Numbered from the stretch's first letter, positions 50,420 to 59,437 are shown. The stretch: DNA of 64,000 nucleotides from an uncultured Bacteroidales bacterium (GCA_903946925.1 CAJAXK010000103.1:1-64000); one strand, 5' to 3'. The notes: generated by a model from the sequence alone, not told the origin. Made by a program: numbers and translations.

Positions 50420-51874
50420 TTACACATTATACGTTGACGACGAAGTATCGCCTCCACGCCCGGTCCAGTTGGTGTGAAAGAATTTGCCACGGGGTTGATC
50501 GAACCGTTCGTAGGTGTGGGCACCAAAATAGTCGCGTTGCGCCTGTAACAGGTTTGCAGGGAGGTATTCGGCTCGGTAACCGTCGAAGTAATTCAGGGCA
50601 GTTGATAATGTCGGGATTGGAATCCCATTGAGCTGGGCGGTAGCTACAACCTGTCGCCATCCGTTTTGCGACTTTTCGATTGTTTCAGTGAAGAAAGGAT
50701 CAAGCAAGAGGTTTGCCAACTCAGGGTTACGGTCGAATGCATCTTTTATTTTATTCAGGAATACAGAGCGGATAATGCAGCCACCGCGCCAAAGTAAAGC
50801 GATTCCACCATAATTCAGATCCCATTTATACTCTTCGGCGGCAGCACGCATCAGACTGTAGCCTTGAGCATAGGATATTATTTTAGATGCATACACTGCC
50901 TGTTTCAGATTTCCTATAAACTGAGTTTTGTCGCCGGTAAATAATGGTTTCGGACCAGATAGAATTTTCGAAGCAGCAACACGTTCGTCTTTGATAGCCG
51001 ATAAACAACGTGAAAATACAGATTCGCCAATAAGAGTGAGCGGAATACCCAGATCAAGCGCTGTGACGGCAGTCCATTTTCCGGTCCCTTTCTGGCCAGC
51101 GGTATCCACAATTTTATCGATAAGCGGTAAGCCATCAGCATCTTTAACTGCCAGTATGTCGCGGGTTATTTCAATCAGGTAGCTGTCTAATTCTCCTTCA
51201 TTCCATTCCTTAAAGACTTTGTGCATTTCATCGGCTGACATTCCGAGAAGATCCCGCATGATTTGATACGCCTCGCAAATAAGCTGCATATCACCGTATT
51301 CAATGCCATTATGAACCATTTTTACAAAGTGACCGGCACCATTTTCGCCAACCCAGTCGCAACAAGGTGTGCCATTATCAACTTTGGCTGAAATAGCCTG
51401 AAAAATTGGTTTTACAAATGGCCATGCAGCCTTTGAACCTCCCGGCATAATCGAAGGACCCAACAAAGCTCCTTCTTCACCACCTGAAACACCGGTTCCA
51501 ATATACAGAAGCCCTTTACTTTCAACATATTTTGTACGGCGATCGGTATCGGTAAATAGAGTATTGCCTCCATCGATAATGATATCTCCTGTTTCCAGAT
51601 ATGGCAAAAGCAAATCAATAAAATCATCTACCGCTTTACCCGCTTTAACCATTAGCATTACTTTTCTTGGGCGCTCCAGTTTTTTGACCAATTCCTCAAT
51701 GGAGTGAGTCCCAATTATATTTTTCCCTTTGCCACGTCCATTTACAAAGTTATCTACCTTGTCGGTCGAGCGGTTGAAAACGGTCACTGTAAAGCCTTTG
51801 CTTTCCATATTCAAAACCAGGTTCTCTCCCATTACAGCGAGTCCAACCAATCCAATGTCTGCTAATTTTTCCAT
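50420..51874 (-). CDS. gnd: 6-phosphogluconate dehydrogenase, decarboxylating
   Basis: IGLVGLAVMGENLVLNMESKGF; GTGVSGGEEGALLGPSIMPGG; GTGKWTAVTALDLGIPLTLI; full length. Confidence 0.97.
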   Translation of the reverse strand: MEKLADIGLVGLAVMGENLVLNMESKGFTVTVFNRSTDKVDNFVNGRGKGKNIIGTHSIEELVKKLERPRKVMLMVKAGKAVDDFIDLLLPYLETGDIIIDGGNTLFTDTDRRTKYVESKGLLYIGTGVSGGEEGALLGPSIMPGGSKAAWPFVKPIFQAISAKVDNGTPCCDWVGENGAGHFVKMVHNGIEYGDMQLICEAYQIMRDLLGMSADEMHKVFKEWNEGELDSYLIEITRDILAVKDADGLPLIDKIVDTAGQKGTGKWTAVTALDLGIPLTLIGESVFSRCLSAIKDERVAASKILSGPKPLFTGDKTQFIGNLKQAVYASKIISYAQGYSLMRAAAEEYKWDLNYGGIALLWRGGCIIRSVFLNKIKDAFDRNPELANLLLDPFFTETIEKSQNGWRQVVATAQLNGIPIPTLSTALNYFDGYRAEYLPANLLQAQRDYFGAHTYERFDQPRGKFFHTNWTGRGGDTSSSTYNV

Positions 51875-51928
51875 ATTAATTTGTGGTTTTATTAATTTTT
51901 ACAACATTTTTTTTCTTAGAAGCCAGTT

Positions 51929-52031
51929 TCAGACACCCGTTGGGCGTTAAGCCCAACTGTAAATCCGTGTCAGACACCCGTTGGGTGTTAAGCCCAGCTG
52001 GAAATCCGTGTCAGACACCCGTTGGGTGTGC
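51929..52031. repeat. 41-bp tandem repeat (2.5 copies) with hairpin potential, intercistronic
   Basis: Copies start at 51929, 51970, 52011: TCAGACACCCGTTGGG(C/T)GTTAAGCCCA(A/G)CTG(T/G)AAATCCGTG; ACACCC-gtt-GGGTGT and GTTGGGC-gttaa-GCCCAAC stems. Confidence 0.85.
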
Positions 52032-52036
52032 AGACA

Positions 52037-53302
52037 CTAAAAGCGGTTTTTCCATGCCCATAATCCAAGAGCCGGATTGGAGATAAAAAATATTTTTTCT
52101 CCATCAACCATGTTAAATCCGTCCTTGAGCTTTTCAGGATTATATTTTTTCATCATTTCATCCAGATCGCCATAGCTGAAATTTACGCTTTCAATTTCTT
52201 CACGGGTAAGCTTTCCAGGACAATAGGTAACTTTGAACCTGTTTTCGTGTGAGCCATGGATAAGATGGGCGGCTGCACTCAGGTTTTCACGCAATTCAAG
52301 GTTGTTCTTAACCAAAGCCAGTATTTCGGGGGTTGTTAAATAGCCGTACTTTCGGATTAACCGGTCAATTTCCTTGTCTTCTCCAAATTCCTTCAATCCG
52401 GGAGCGAGAACAATCAGTTCCCCGTTATTGGCTAGAGCCATGCGCGTTCGATAAATACTTTTGTTTCCTAACCAGGTACTTTTAAACTCAGAAGGATCGA
52501 GGTAAACAACAACTTTCTCAAGCGGTTCATCAAGCAATTCGAAGTTCACCTTCAGCGATAATTCAGCGGCTCTATTAAAGCATTCACTGTCATTGCCAAT
52601 AAAAAGTCCCTTAACAGCCATTTTGCCATTTTCGTTGCGACCAACTACGGTGTGCGCATAAACTATGGGCAGGTGTGTTGCAAATTGTTCGGAAGCGTAA
52701 TTGAGGACTTTCCGTACCGGGTTATCTGCCCGTCCCATAATCCGTTCCATGCCGTAAGCTGCTCCAAGGAAATGGCTTTTATTTATTCCTTCTTTACCAC
52801 CTGTACCGACAAATATGTTCTTATTATAATTGGCCATGCCAATCACTTCGTGAGGTACTACCTGACCGATAGATAAGATCAGATCGAAATTTCCCTCCAC
52901 AAGTAGTTTGTTCACCTGTGCGGGCCATGAAAAATCCACCTGATTTTCTGAAACTTGCTGAACAAATTCAGCCGGAACTTCACCAAGAGTAACAATATCT
53001 GTCCTCCAGTTATGGACACGGAAAAGGGAATGGGGAATTTTACCAAACATTGTTGTGAGCTCCGTTTCCGACATGGCAACATGTGTACCCAGTGCGGGCA
53101 GAATATCAGTGACAGCATCGCCATAATATTCCCAAACCATTTCGGCCAGGATGCCAGCCTGTGAATGGAACCGTGTGAAATCGGGTGGCACTATCAGCAC
53201 TTTCCGCTTCGGGCCTAACTTATCCAAGGCTTCATAAAGCCCTATTCTAAGTTCTTCGTTACTCATTTCGGTAGCAACAGAACCCTGGTCGTAATAGATC
53301 AT
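52037..53302 (-). CDS. LarA-superfamily (nickel-pincer lactate racemase-like) protein, candidate aldonate 2-epimerase
   Basis: PPDFTR, LPALGTH, and H151-x9-K161-x15-H177 matching the LarA H174/K184/H200 spacing. Confidence 0.85.
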   Translation of the reverse strand: MIYYDQGSVATEMSNEELRIGLYEALDKLGPKRKVLIVPPDFTRFHSQAGILAEMVWEYYGDAVTDILPALGTHVAMSETELTTMFGKIPHSLFRVHNWRTDIVTLGEVPAEFVQQVSENQVDFSWPAQVNKLLVEGNFDLILSIGQVVPHEVIGMANYNKNIFVGTGGKEGINKSHFLGAAYGMERIMGRADNPVRKVLNYASEQFATHLPIVYAHTVVGRNENGKMAVKGLFIGNDSECFNRAAELSLKVNFELLDEPLEKVVVYLDPSEFKSTWLGNKSIYRTRMALANNGELIVLAPGLKEFGEDKEIDRLIRKYGYLTTPEILALVKNNLELRENLSAAAHLIHGSHENRFKVTYCPGKLTREEIESVNFSYGDLDEMMKKYNPEKLKDGFNMVDGEKIFFISNPALGLWAWKNRF

Positions 53303-53358
53303 ATTTTAATGATTTTCAGCATTTATTGTCCAAATTTTTTTATCAGATAAATCTGGTA

Positions 53359-54438
53359 TTACCTTTTCACCCTTGCATTCCCTTGCCAGATACTCCATAC
53401 CATATCTTCGTCAGCAGGCTGGGCATAATCGGTTAAGAATGTTGTTGCCAGTGCACCGCTTGCCCAGCCAAATTGCATGCACTTTTCAGGAGTCCATTCT
53501 TTAAGGATGCCGTAAAGCAATCCGCCAACAAATCCATCGCCTCCGCCAATACGGTCGAGTACGTTAATCTCCCGTGGTTCAATCACATGCCAATTTTCGC
53601 CTTCGAGCATGATGGAACCCCAAAGGTGTTTGTTGGTGCTGATTACCTGCCGTAATGTTGTTGCAAAAACTGAAGCATCGGGAAATGCAATTTTTACCCG
53701 CTGAATCATCTTCTTGAAACTTTCAATCTTTGAATCAATATCTTTTCCTCCGGCTTCAGGCCCTTCAATGCCAAGGCAAAGTTGGAAATCCTCCTCATTC
53801 CCAACTAATATATCGGATACCGAAGCAATTTCAATAAAGATATCATGCAATTCTTTTTCACGGCCTTTCCAGAACGAAGCCCGGTAGTTCAGATCGAAAG
53901 AAATTCGGGTGCCGGCCTTTTTAGCAGCACGGGCCAATTCGAGGCAAAAAGTGCTGGTTTCGGGCGACAAGGCAGCAATAAGGCCCGAAAGGTGCATAAT
54001 CTGTACGCCTTCCTTTACGAAAATTCGTTCCAGGTCAAAATCCTGTACATTTAATGTGCGGCCAACTTCGCCTGCACGGTCGTTCTGCACCCGCGGACCG
54101 CGCGAACCGAAACCACTATCGGCAATATTGAACTGGTGACGGTAACCCCATGGATCGCCCTGTTCAATGTCTTTTCCTTCAAACGACATACGTCTGCCGG
54201 CCAGGTTACTTTTAATAAACTGAGCTATCGGACTGGCTTTCACGAAAGTAGTGAGTACTTTAACTGGTAAACCAAGATATGCCGGAATACTGGCAACATT
54301 GGTTTCGGCACTGGTAGCCTGCATTTTAAATGTATCGCTGCTATGGACTGGCTGCCCGTTTACAGGTGTTATCCGCACGCCCATGCTGGTTGGAACCAAA
54401 AGTGACCAAGTGAAATCTTTTTTAAGTTTTATGCCCAT
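53359..54438 (-). CDS. PfkB-family sugar kinase (KdgK-like, substrate uncertain)
   Basis: ISFDLNYRASFW; LDRIGGGDGFVGGLLYGIL C-terminal PfkB signature. Confidence 0.88.
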   Translation of the reverse strand: MGIKLKKDFTWSLLVPTSMGVRITPVNGQPVHSSDTFKMQATSAETNVASIPAYLGLPVKVLTTFVKASPIAQFIKSNLAGRRMSFEGKDIEQGDPWGYRHQFNIADSGFGSRGPRVQNDRAGEVGRTLNVQDFDLERIFVKEGVQIMHLSGLIAALSPETSTFCLELARAAKKAGTRISFDLNYRASFWKGREKELHDIFIEIASVSDILVGNEEDFQLCLGIEGPEAGGKDIDSKIESFKKMIQRVKIAFPDASVFATTLRQVISTNKHLWGSIMLEGENWHVIEPREINVLDRIGGGDGFVGGLLYGILKEWTPEKCMQFGWASGALATTFLTDYAQPADEDMVWSIWQGNARVKR

Positions 54439-54477
54439 GATATTATGATGTTGATTTAAACTAACAAATTTGTATCG

Positions 54478-55320
54478 CTAAACTCCACCGTAGGCACTAT
54501 AACCACCATCGACAGGAAGAATGATACCTGTAATAAATCCCGAAAGGTCGGAGAGCAAGAAAAGTGTGGCACCTTGCAAATCCTCAGGTTTCCCGTATTT
54601 GCCAACCGGAGTGTTTGATATAATTTTCAAACCACGTGGTGTTGGTGCGCCGGTTTTTTCATCGGTAAGCAAAAAGCGATTCTGGTTGGTGAGGAAAAAT
54701 CCAGGAGCGATGGCGTTAACGCGAATACCGGTTTTGGCCAGGTGAACCGCCAACCATTGGGTAAAGTTATTCACTGAAGCTTTTGCCGCTGAATAAGCAG
54801 GAATTTTTGTGAGGGGCCGGAACGAATTCATGGACGAAATATTCAGGATTACCCCTTTCCCTTTTTGTAGCATATCTGTTGCAAACACCATGCTTGGAAG
54901 GAGGGTACCGTTGAAATTCAGGGCAAAAACTTTGTCGAAACCATCCATTTCGAGACCAAAGAATGATTTTTCCAGATCGTTGATGTCGGTAAGTTGTTCA
55001 ATCTGGGTTGTAGCTTTGGGTGAATTGCCACCCGCACCGTTAATCAGTATGTCTATTGCCCCAAGTTTTTCATTAATTATTTTCTTGGCATCAATAAGCG
55101 ATTGTTTGTCGAGTACATTGGCTTCAACCCCAATGCAAACAATGTTATACTTTTCTGAAAGTCGGCTAGCAGAGTCTTCTGCAGCTTCCTTATTAATGTC
55201 GATGATGGCAGTTTTTATGCCCGTAGAAGCCATTGCTTCACATACCGCATAGCCAATAACCCCGGCGCCACCGGTAATTACGGCCACTTTTCCTTTCAGG
55301 TCCGAAAAATCAAAAGTCAT
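54478..55320 (-). CDS. SDR-family oxidoreductase, likely D-mannonate oxidoreductase type
   Basis: KGKVAVITGGAGVIGYAVCEAM; NGAGGN; ISSMNSFRPLTKIPAYSAAKASVNNFTQWLAVHLAKTGIRVNAIAPGFF; ~280 aa, as for SDR-type mannonate oxidoreductases. Confidence 0.85.
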   Translation of the reverse strand: MTFDFSDLKGKVAVITGGAGVIGYAVCEAMASTGIKTAIIDINKEAAEDSASRLSEKYNIVCIGVEANVLDKQSLIDAKKIINEKLGAIDILINGAGGNSPKATTQIEQLTDINDLEKSFFGLEMDGFDKVFALNFNGTLLPSMVFATDMLQKGKGVILNISSMNSFRPLTKIPAYSAAKASVNNFTQWLAVHLAKTGIRVNAIAPGFFLTNQNRFLLTDEKTGAPTPRGLKIISNTPVGKYGKPEDLQGATLFLLSDLSGFITGIILPVDGGYSAYGGV

Positions 55321-55376
55321 TTTACAAATATTATTTTCGTTAGCAATTTGTTGTAGTTATGCGATTAAGCCGGAGC

Positions 55377-56516
55377 TTAAATCTTGAAGTTTTTGTAATA
55401 TTCTATATTCTCTTTCATGATTATGTCGATTGGGCTGAAGTTTAGCTTTTCGACAGTATGCTTCAGAAACAGGTGGTTAAAAAGCGCGAACACACTTTTA
55501 TATCCCTGTTCTTCAGGTTTCTGGCAAATTAAAAACTGGATTATCCCTTTTTCAATGTATTCAATATTTTCCTGCAATAAATCGTATCCGATTAAAATTA
55601 CATTTTTGATTTTATTCTTTTCGAAATAGCTGGCTACCAGGTGAACCCTGGAGTTTGCTACAAATAACCCTAAGGGTTTGTTGCTGCTTGCGAAAATGGC
55701 ATCCAAAGATTCATCCAAAGCGGCAGGCGACGAAATATCAACATCCATCGAATGAAGGATTGCCTGATCAGAATTTTCTTCCGAAAAATAAGACACAAAA
55801 CCCTTTTCACGCAAGTTTAAATGGTAAACAGGCGCTGATGGATTTAATGGCTTTACAATGTATATATGGCTGATTACCTGACTTATACTGAGGCTCATCA
55901 GCCTTGCGGCCAAATAACCACTTTGAGCTGAGTTTTGACCAAAATATGCCAGGTTTTCGCAGTTTTCGATAAACACATCAATAAAAACATAAGATAGTTC
56001 AAGTTGATCACACTTTTCGATCACCTTCAAGGAGGATTCATAAAAAACAGGGGCGAAGATGAAACCACTGGGATTTGATCCCAAAATTTGATTTGCTTTT
56101 TCTATGAAGCTGTTTTCGTTGCTGTAATCGAAAGTAGCAATCTGAAGCTCGAAGTTGAATTTTTTAATTTCGGCGGCGGCGGCCTTTATTCCAGCAAGAG
56201 GTTTTTCCCAGTAGGCATTGCTTTCAGGGTCGGGAATTAGGACGGAAATAGTATATTTAGTTTTGGAAGCCAGTGATTTAGCCAATAGATTAGGGGTGTA
56301 TCCCAATTCCTCAATAATACTCAGCACCTGTTCGCGGGTTGATTTAGCTACATCGCCACGGTTATGCAACACACGATCCACGGTGCCAATGGAAACATTT
56401 GCCTGTTTGGCAATGTCCTTTATACCAATTTTTAGTGCCGTTTCCTTTTTCAATGTTTGACGGATTTGTTGGACGCAATGAATTTCCGTTAACGTACACG
56501 GCAAATATATGAACAT
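55377..56516 (-). CDS. LacI-family transcriptional regulator (true start probably inside the ORF, about 56425-56400)
   Basis: IGIKDIAKQANVSIGTVDRVLHNRGDVAKSTREQVLSIIEELGYTPNLLAKSLASK. The first ~25 codons of the ORF overlap an operator-like sequence. Confidence 0.92.
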   Translation of the reverse strand: MFIYLPCTLTEIHCVQQIRQTLKKETALKIGIKDIAKQANVSIGTVDRVLHNRGDVAKSTREQVLSIIEELGYTPNLLAKSLASKTKYTISVLIPDPESNAYWEKPLAGIKAAAAEIKKFNFELQIATFDYSNENSFIEKANQILGSNPSGFIFAPVFYESSLKVIEKCDQLELSYVFIDVFIENCENLAYFGQNSAQSGYLAARLMSLSISQVISHIYIVKPLNPSAPVYHLNLREKGFVSYFSEENSDQAILHSMDVDISSPAALDESLDAIFASSNKPLGLFVANSRVHLVASYFEKNKIKNVILIGYDLLQENIEYIEKGIIQFLICQKPEEQGYKSVFALFNHLFLKHTVEKLNFSPIDIIMKENIEYYKNFKI

Positions 56517-56543
56517 TTTTTAAAATACCGTTAACGTTAACGG
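56486..56543. promoter_or_regulatory. Two LacI-type operator-like palindromes
   Basis: CCGTTAACGTTAACGG perfect palindrome at 56528-56543; imperfect CCGTTAACGTACACGG at 56486-56501; 42 bp apart. Confidence 0.75.
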
Positions 56544-56686
56544 AAAATATTTTTAAACCCACAAAAACGCATTACATTTGCAGTTAAAATGTGGTTGGGT
56601 AAGCCGCAAGATTTTTATCCCCTCCATTTACAGCATCAAAACCAGATAAAAGTTCCCTTTAACTCTCATTAACCAAAAACAATATT

Positions 56687-57205
56687 GTGGACACAGCAAC
56701 AATTCCTTCAAAATCATTCCGATACAACGCATTAATAACCGATATAGCAGCCTTGGTTTTTGTTGGCCTGGTTCCAGCGGCATCGCATTTGTTTAAAATC
56801 CCGGTTTATTATATCGAACCCATGCGCATAATGCTGGTATTGGCATTGCTATATTCTTCGCGGTGGAATGCTTATGCACTGGCCATTGTGTTGCCTTTAT
56901 TTTCATTCCTGGTTTCAGGGCATCCTGCGCCAATAAAAATGATGATCATAATGGCAGAACTCTTAGTTAATGCTTGGCTATTTCTTTATTTCTACAAAAA
57001 ATTCGAAAAACCATTCCTGAGTGCTTTTGGTTCCATTCTCATCAGCAAAGTGTTCTGTTATGCCATGTACTTTGTAGTGTTTTCGATGGCATTTGTAAAA
57101 GCCGAGGCACAAACGGCATTTTTAATCGCTCAGTTGACATTGACGATTTTATTAAGTGGAGTGGTATGGTTTATCAATTATCGAAGGAAATCAAGGGCTG
57201 TATAG
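56687..57205 (+). CDS. Small integral membrane protein (possible ECF S-component-like)
   Basis: Several hydrophobic segments; ATIPSKSFRYNALITDIAALVFVGLVPAASHLFKIPVYYIEPMRIMLVLALLYSSRWNAYALAIVLPLFSFLVSGHPAPIKM. Family by eye only. Confidence 0.6.
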   Translation: MDTATIPSKSFRYNALITDIAALVFVGLVPAASHLFKIPVYYIEPMRIMLVLALLYSSRWNAYALAIVLPLFSFLVSGHPAPIKMMIIMAELLVNAWLFLYFYKKFEKPFLSAFGSILISKVFCYAMYFVVFSMAFVKAEAQTAFLIAQLTLTILLSGVVWFINYRRKSRAV

Positions 57206-57384
57206 TTGATAGAAAACCAAATATTGTATCTGTTCAGTGCCTAAAGTTACGAGTGTTTAAAGTTCAATAATAATTTTAATTGCTTTATTAACCAAGTACT
57301 TAGCATTTAAAAGTTTGTACGAATTGGAGATTACTGTTAGCGCCATTTTTCTGAATTATGAAGATTAAAAGGTTCGAGGCATTA

Positions 57385-57420
57385 ACTTTAGGCACTTTAA
57401 GTACTTTAGGCACTTTAAGT
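57385..57420. repeat. 18-bp direct tandem repeat (2 copies)
   Basis: ACTTTAGGCACTTTAAGT at 57385-57402 and 57403-57420. Confidence 0.8.
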
Positions 57421-57611
57421 ACTCTTCGATCATTAAAATTTCTGTTGGCCGAACAAGTACAATAAATTATTTGCCATACCTATCACTCGTAGGAGTATAT
57501 AATAAGTTTGTTTGCCTATACCTATCACTCTTAAGTAGTTATATACAAAAATATGCGACTTTCGCGTGTTTGCTTTCGACAACAAAATACTGGATTTGGC
57601 ATAAATAACAA

Positions 57612-57639
57612 TTGCCTATCCTGTTAAGCCTTATCTTTG
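57612..57639 (+). promoter_or_regulatory. Bacteroidota-type promoter for pfkA
   Basis: TTG (57612-57614) ... TATCTTTG (57632-57639), 24 bp before ATG 57663. Confidence 0.65.
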
Positions 57640-57662
57640 CACCCGAATTAAAAACAAGAAAA

Positions 57663-58700
57663 ATGGCTCTATCAACTCGTGGAATGAAAATTGGAATACT
57701 CACCGCCGGCGGCGATTGCCCAGGGATAAATGCTGCCATACGTGGAGTTGGTAAAACCGCTATTACCGAGTATGGGATGAAAGTAATCGGCATTTCATCA
57801 GGTTTCCGTGGTTTGATTGAGAAGGATTACATCGAACTGGAAGAAAACCAGCTTTCGGGTATGCTAACCCTGGGTGGCACGGTTTTAGGCACTTCGCGCG
57901 ATAAACCTTTCAAAAATGACCCTGCAACAGGTGTAAATGTATCGAAAATAATAAAGAAAAACTATAAGGAAATCGGTTTGGATGCCTTGGTGGTGATTGG
58001 CGGCAACGGCACACAAAAAACAGCATCAAAACTTGCTGCCGAAGGCTTGAATATTATTGGTTTGCCAAAAACCATCGATAACGATGTGTATGGCACAGAT
58101 GTTACGTTTGGGTTCGACACAGCGGTAAGTATTGCCACCGAGGCTATCGACAGGCTACACTCAACCGCAAATTCGCATAAGCGCATCATGATCATCGAAC
58201 TGATGGGTCACCATGCCGGTTGGATTTCGCTGTATTCGGGCGTTGCCGGCGGGGGCGACATAATCCTTATACCCGAAATACCTTATGATTTAGACATTGT
58301 AGCTCGCCACCTCGAAAAGCGGGCCAAGAACAAAAAGCCATATTCCATTGTGGTTGTGGCTGAGGGTATTGCAAAGCCAAAAGGCGTTTCGGCAGCCTCA
58401 TTCATTTCGCAATCCATACGCGAAAGGACCGGCCTCGAAACCCGCGAAACCATACTTGGTTACGTGCAGCGCGGTGGTTCGCCCACAGCCATGGATCGCA
58501 TACTTGCCACCCGCTATGGTGCCCACGCCGTTGAACTTATTGCCGAAGGCAAATTCGGGCTTATGGTGTGCAAAGATGGCGAAACCATTACGTCAGTGCC
58601 ATTGGAACAGGTTGGCGGAAAGCTTAAACTCGTACCACCCGATCATTCCATTATAAAAAAATCACGCAAAATGGGAATTTGTTTTGGGGATGTGAAGTAG
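57663..58700 (+). CDS. pfkA: 6-phosphofructokinase
   Basis: MKIGILTAGGDCPGINAAIRGV; GGNGTQKTASKL; GLPKTIDNDVYGTDVTFGFDTAV; track start 57612 lies inside the promoter, ATG 57663 preferred. Confidence 0.94.
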   Translation: MALSTRGMKIGILTAGGDCPGINAAIRGVGKTAITEYGMKVIGISSGFRGLIEKDYIELEENQLSGMLTLGGTVLGTSRDKPFKNDPATGVNVSKIIKKNYKEIGLDALVVIGGNGTQKTASKLAAEGLNIIGLPKTIDNDVYGTDVTFGFDTAVSIATEAIDRLHSTANSHKRIMIIELMGHHAGWISLYSGVAGGGDIILIPEIPYDLDIVARHLEKRAKNKKPYSIVVVAEGIAKPKGVSAASFISQSIRERTGLETRETILGYVQRGGSPTAMDRILATRYGAHAVELIAEGKFGLMVCKDGETITSVPLEQVGGKLKLVPPDHSIIKKSRKMGICFGDVK

Positions 58701-58733
58701 GGATGTGGGATGTGGGATTGGCGATGGCGGATT

Positions 58734-58950
58734 GCCCCTAATCCCCAAAACCCAAACCCAAAAACCTCTCTTTAAGATTGCGGATTGCAGATTGCAGATT
58801 GCCCCTAATCCCCAAAACCCAAACCCTAAAACCTCTCTTTAAGATTACGGATTGGCGATTGCGGATTGCGGATTGCCCCAAACCCCAACACCAAAAACCT
58901 CCCCAAAAGGATTGCAGATTGGCCCTAATCCCTAAAACCCAACCCAAAAA
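58734..58950. repeat. Irregular direct repeats, units of about 46-74 bp (about 4 copies)
   Basis: Units starting gcccctaatccccaaaacccaaaccc at 58734, 58801, 58875, 58921, separated by runs of (gc)(a/g)gattg. Confidence 0.8.
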
Positions 58951-58961
58951 AACATTATAAA

Positions 58962-59009
58962 GCCCTGAAAGGGCGAAATATGACCAGCCGTGGGTGCAGC
59001 CCACGGCTG
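58962..59009. repeat. Adjacent palindromes GCCCT-gaa-AGGGC and CAGCCGTGGG-tgcag-CCCACGGCTG (REP/BIME-like)
   Basis: First 58962-58974; second 58985-59009 with perfect 10-bp arms. Confidence 0.8.
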
Positions 59010-59437
59010 AAGGAATGAAATATCCATTTTTACAATCCATGGATGAAAGAATGTAATTTCCCCATCAATATATGCAGCCATCCGAACATATCAACCTAAA
59101 AAGCTATTTCCCCTCCATTTTACAGTATATTTACCTGTTTTCGTCCCTTTACAATTCCTAATGTTATTTTTAAGCCGCTAATCCACACCTTTTTTTATCC
59201 AAACCCTATATTTTTCTTTCTGATTTATACTTAATTACTAATTTTACAAACTTATTTCTGCCAATGGGATTTCAACCAAACGGGATAGCCATTTGCTAAG
59301 AAACCGGCAAGCGAACATGATAATAACTTTATCATGGCCAACATACGGATTGCTGCCATTACCATACCACGGATATTATGTTAAAACCTGCTTTGGAAGC
59401 ACAATTCCAAGGAGACTTTAAAAATAGGAAAACCCGA

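Noticed and set aside
51929-52031. CRISPR array in the 41-bp repeat
   Set aside because: Copies are directly tandem with no unique spacers; only 2.5 copies and no cas genes.
54714-54724. GCGTTAACGC as a further LacI operator
   Set aside because: Lies inside the SDR coding sequence and lacks the full CCGTTAACGTTAACGG core.
58738-59040. 100-aa minus-strand ORF in the pfkA-downstream repeats (and 58778-58960 plus)
   Set aside because: Translation is a low-complexity product of the DNA repeats (LGFGD/WVLGIRGNLQS), not a credible protein.
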